From: Microscillaceae bacterium
GTDB lineage: Bacteria > Bacteroidota > Bacteroidia > Cytophagales > Microscillaceae
Assembly: GCA_003449595.1 (NCBI GenBank)
Contig: DMHB01000166.1
Location: forward strand, 1 to 7,776
Direction of reading: 5' to 3'
Length of the DNA: 7,776 nt
Shown here: positions 6,461 through 7,776 of the stretch, one piece after another
How positions within the stretch are numbered: the first letter of the stretch is position 1
Layout of the letters: each line of letters starts with the position of its first letter
Program-made: the position numbers and the translations under genes
Notes under the pieces: model-generated
What the model saw: the letters and a program-made list of their open reading frames with translations, nothing else
Databases searched by the model: none
Told to the model about the DNA's origin: nothing

Positions 6461-7583
6461 CCACAAGTCTGAAAATTTGGTACAATTGTATTGATGTATC
6501 AAAAAAAACAATCTTTACATTTGCATTGCGCATCAAATGGCTTTGTGCCATATTCAATATTTGGTAAAATGAATCAATGGTAGTTGGTTGGACGATTTTT
6601 GAAAAATTTTGAACAAATACGAAACTTTCGCCTATAACTTTAGGATTTTGATCGGGGTTAATTCTGTATAAAAAAGACGCTCTCAACAACTCTAAACCAT
6701 ATTGGAACACATTTTTTTGAGCATCTTTAGGCAATTTAGCATAATCTTCTGTGAACTGCAAGAGGCTGGCAAAATTCCCCCGATAACAGGTTCTAAACCA
6801 ATCTCTACAAAAACCAAAGTAATCTTGTTCGACTGCTTCCATCAAACGCAGCGCCTCGTTGAAGTCGCCTTGCGCCAATAAGCTAATTTGACGGCTTTTG
6901 TCATCGTCTAAATTGTATCGATGGGTCAATATTTCGGTCATTTCTTGATCAGTATAAGCCGGTACTTGTACCATTTGCACCCTCGATTGGATAGTGGGCA
7001 AGACTTGTTGTGGTGATTCACTGACCAACAAAAAAACCGTGTTAGGTGCTGGTTCTTCTAAGATTTTGAGCAGGGCATTGGCCGCATTGGTGTTCAAATA
7101 TTCGGGCAACCAAAGCAAAAGTATTTTGTAAATCGATTCTACAGGCTTGAGACTCAGGGTGCGGATTACCTGGCGGCTTTCTTCTACACCTATCAGCGCC
7201 TGCTTTTGTTCAATGGAAGCCGTTTGCAACCATTGGCTTAAACTTCCGTAAGGCTGTTGTGCTAAGAAATTTCGCCACTCAGGTAAAAAATCATTGCTTT
7301 TGGGCAACTTAGGCACTTTTTCATTAGTAGCAACCGGAAAAACAAAATTGAGGTCTGGGTGTATAAACTTTTGGTTGTTTTGGCAGGCTTTGCATTGCCC
7401 GCAGGCATCTTCAGGGGTGGGGGCTTCACACAAAATATACTGCGCATAAGCCATAGCCATAGGCAAAGTCGCGCTGCCGGGCTTGCCCCAAAACAGTTGA
7501 GCGTGCGATACTCTACCATTTTGCACACTATGAATTAGTTGTTGTTTGAGGTTAGACAACCCATAAATCTCTTCAAATACCAT
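6447..7583 (-). CDS. holB: DNA polymerase III delta-prime subunit (clamp loader)
   Basis: The stator of the AAA+ clamp loader that, with DnaX and delta, places the sliding clamp on primed DNA. It is 378 aa. The start MVFEEIYGLSNLKQQLI and RVSHAQLFWG are typical. Four cysteines, C52 and C61-x2-C64-x2-C67, form the zinc module. The P-loop position reads GKPGSATLP (33-41), lacking the Walker A lysine, and the Walker B position is ILLLWLPEYLN (154-164) without the usual DE pair. NAANALLKILEEP (166-178) and FLLVSESPQQVLPTIQSR (184-201) are the conserved sensor and arginine-finger region; the usual SRC is SRV here. Loss of ATPase residues is normal for delta-prime, which does not hydrolyse ATP. The C-terminal helical collar domain (about 210-378) is weakly conserved. 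The gene ends inside the protease gene and heads the tight minus-strand cluster. Confidence 0.9.
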   Translation of the reverse strand: MVFEEIYGLSNLKQQLIHSVQNGRVSHAQLFWGKPGSATLPMAMAYAQYILCEAPTPEDACGQCKACQNNQKFIHPDLNFVFPVATNEKVPKLPKSNDFLPEWRNFLAQQPYGSLSQWLQTASIEQKQALIGVEESRQVIRTLSLKPVESIYKILLLWLPEYLNTNAANALLKILEEPAPNTVFLLVSESPQQVLPTIQSRVQMVQVPAYTDQEMTEILTHRYNLDDDKSRQISLLAQGDFNEALRLMEAVEQDYFGFCRDWFRTCYRGNFASLLQFTEDYAKLPKDAQKNVFQYGLELLRASFLYRINPDQNPKVIGESFVFVQNFSKIVQPTTIDSFYQILNMAQSHLMRNANVKIVFFDTSIQLYQIFRLVDANR

Positions 7584-7626
7584 AGGTGTGCTTTTCAGGG
7601 GCTATTGATTGTGTATTGAAATGCGT

Positions 7627-7655
7627 TCAAAAATAGGACGAAAATCTATTTTTGA
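7627..7655. repeat. Perfect 10-bp inverted repeat between the TPR gene and holB
   Basis: TCAAAAATAG (7627-7636) and CTATTTTTGA (7646-7655) are exact reverse complements with a 9-nt spacer. The right arm contains the TPR gene's stop codon (TAG on the minus strand) and the left arm overlaps the candidate -7 element. No T run follows in either direction, so it is not a standard terminator. It could be an operator dyad or an AT-rich hairpin. Confidence 0.6.
7628..7635 (-). promoter_or_regulatory. Candidate Bacteroidota-type promoter for the holB operon
   Basis: On the minus strand TATTTTTG matches the -7 consensus TAnnTTTG exactly. An ATTG, one mismatch from the -33 TTTG, lies 20 nt upstream within the end of the TPR gene. 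It would give a leader of roughly 40 nt before the holB ATG at 7583. The match is short in AT-rich DNA, so it remains a candidate. Confidence 0.3.
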
Positions 7656-7776
7656 CAATAGAGTTGAATCAATACATCCATTTGGTCGAAGCCCATTTCT
7701 TTGGCTTTTTGCCAATCGCTACAAGCGCCTTCAATGTCGTTCAGGGTTAACTTGATTGAACCCCGTTCGCCAAAGG
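7646..7776 (-). CDS. C-terminus of a TPR-repeat protein (partial, runs off right edge)
   Basis: Forty-two codons and a TAG stop are visible on the minus strand. The peptide starts FGERGSIKLTLNDIEG, continues ACSDWQKAKEMGFDQMD and ends LIQLYCQK. The order R-G-x-x-K-x-x-L-N-D, then ACSDWQKAKEMG, then a terminal YC-x-K is the standard last tetratricopeptide repeat of many Bacteroidota TPR proteins. The W-Q-K-A segment forms helix B of the repeat. Such proteins act as protein-interaction scaffolds, often in the periplasm, but the N-terminus and any signal peptide lie outside the window. The stop is 62 nt before the holB start on the same strand, so co-transcription is possible, although a candidate promoter lies between them. 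Confidence 0.75.
   Translation of the reverse strand, partial: FGERGSIKLTLNDIEGACSDWQKAKEMGFDQMDVLIQLYCQK

Noticed and set aside
6461..6511. Longer N-terminus for the RimB-like protein starting at the ATG at 6511
   Set aside because: The 17 extra residues have no family similarity and would lie wholly inside the holB C-terminal coding sequence; the ATG at 6460 fits the family start.
1..7776. A hidden defence system, prophage or mobile element
   Set aside because: All full-length genes are recognisable housekeeping or common metabolic families. No transposase, integrase, terminal repeats or CRISPR-like repeats are seen.

Overview
The window looks like chromosomal housekeeping DNA from a member of the Bacteroidota, possibly a Cytophagales-like lineage. 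This is inferred from protein style: a TPR protein ending in the characteristic 'EGACSDWQKAKEMG' tail, a delta-prime clamp-loader subunit with degenerate Walker motifs, a RimK/PF05618-protease pair, base composition that is AT-rich between genes, and few Shine-Dalgarno sequences. No mobile element, CRISPR array, tRNA or rRNA is visible.

Layout from left to right. (1) Positions 1-130, minus strand: the first 43 codons of a membrane protein running off the left edge, probably a sensor kinase or chemoreceptor. (2) A divergent AT-rich gap. (3) Two plus-strand genes: a stand-alone MBL/beta-CASP nuclease-like protein (266-1693) and an aldo/keto reductase (1755-2738). (4) A 60-bp palindromic zone holding a rho-independent terminator between convergent genes. 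(5) A tight minus-strand cluster, read right to left: a TPR protein C-terminus (7646-7776, partial), holB (DNA polymerase III delta-prime), a RimB-type aspartic-protease-fold protein, rimK (ATP-grasp glutamate ligase), hemC (hydroxymethylbilane synthase) and murF (the last cytoplasmic peptidoglycan ligase).

The minus-strand genes overlap or are 33 nt apart from holB to murF, so they probably form one operon that mixes DNA replication, protein modification, tetrapyrrole synthesis and cell-wall synthesis. Within it, the protease and rimK form the one obvious functional pair, with a 4-bp ATGA overlap: one enzyme adds glutamates to a target protein and the other probably trims or controls that process. 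A TAnnTTTG-like promoter candidate lies just upstream of holB, inside a perfect 10-bp inverted repeat.

I see no clearly new biological system. The points most worth a second look are the protease/rimK module, the mirrored stop codons around the terminator, and the inverted repeat upstream of holB.
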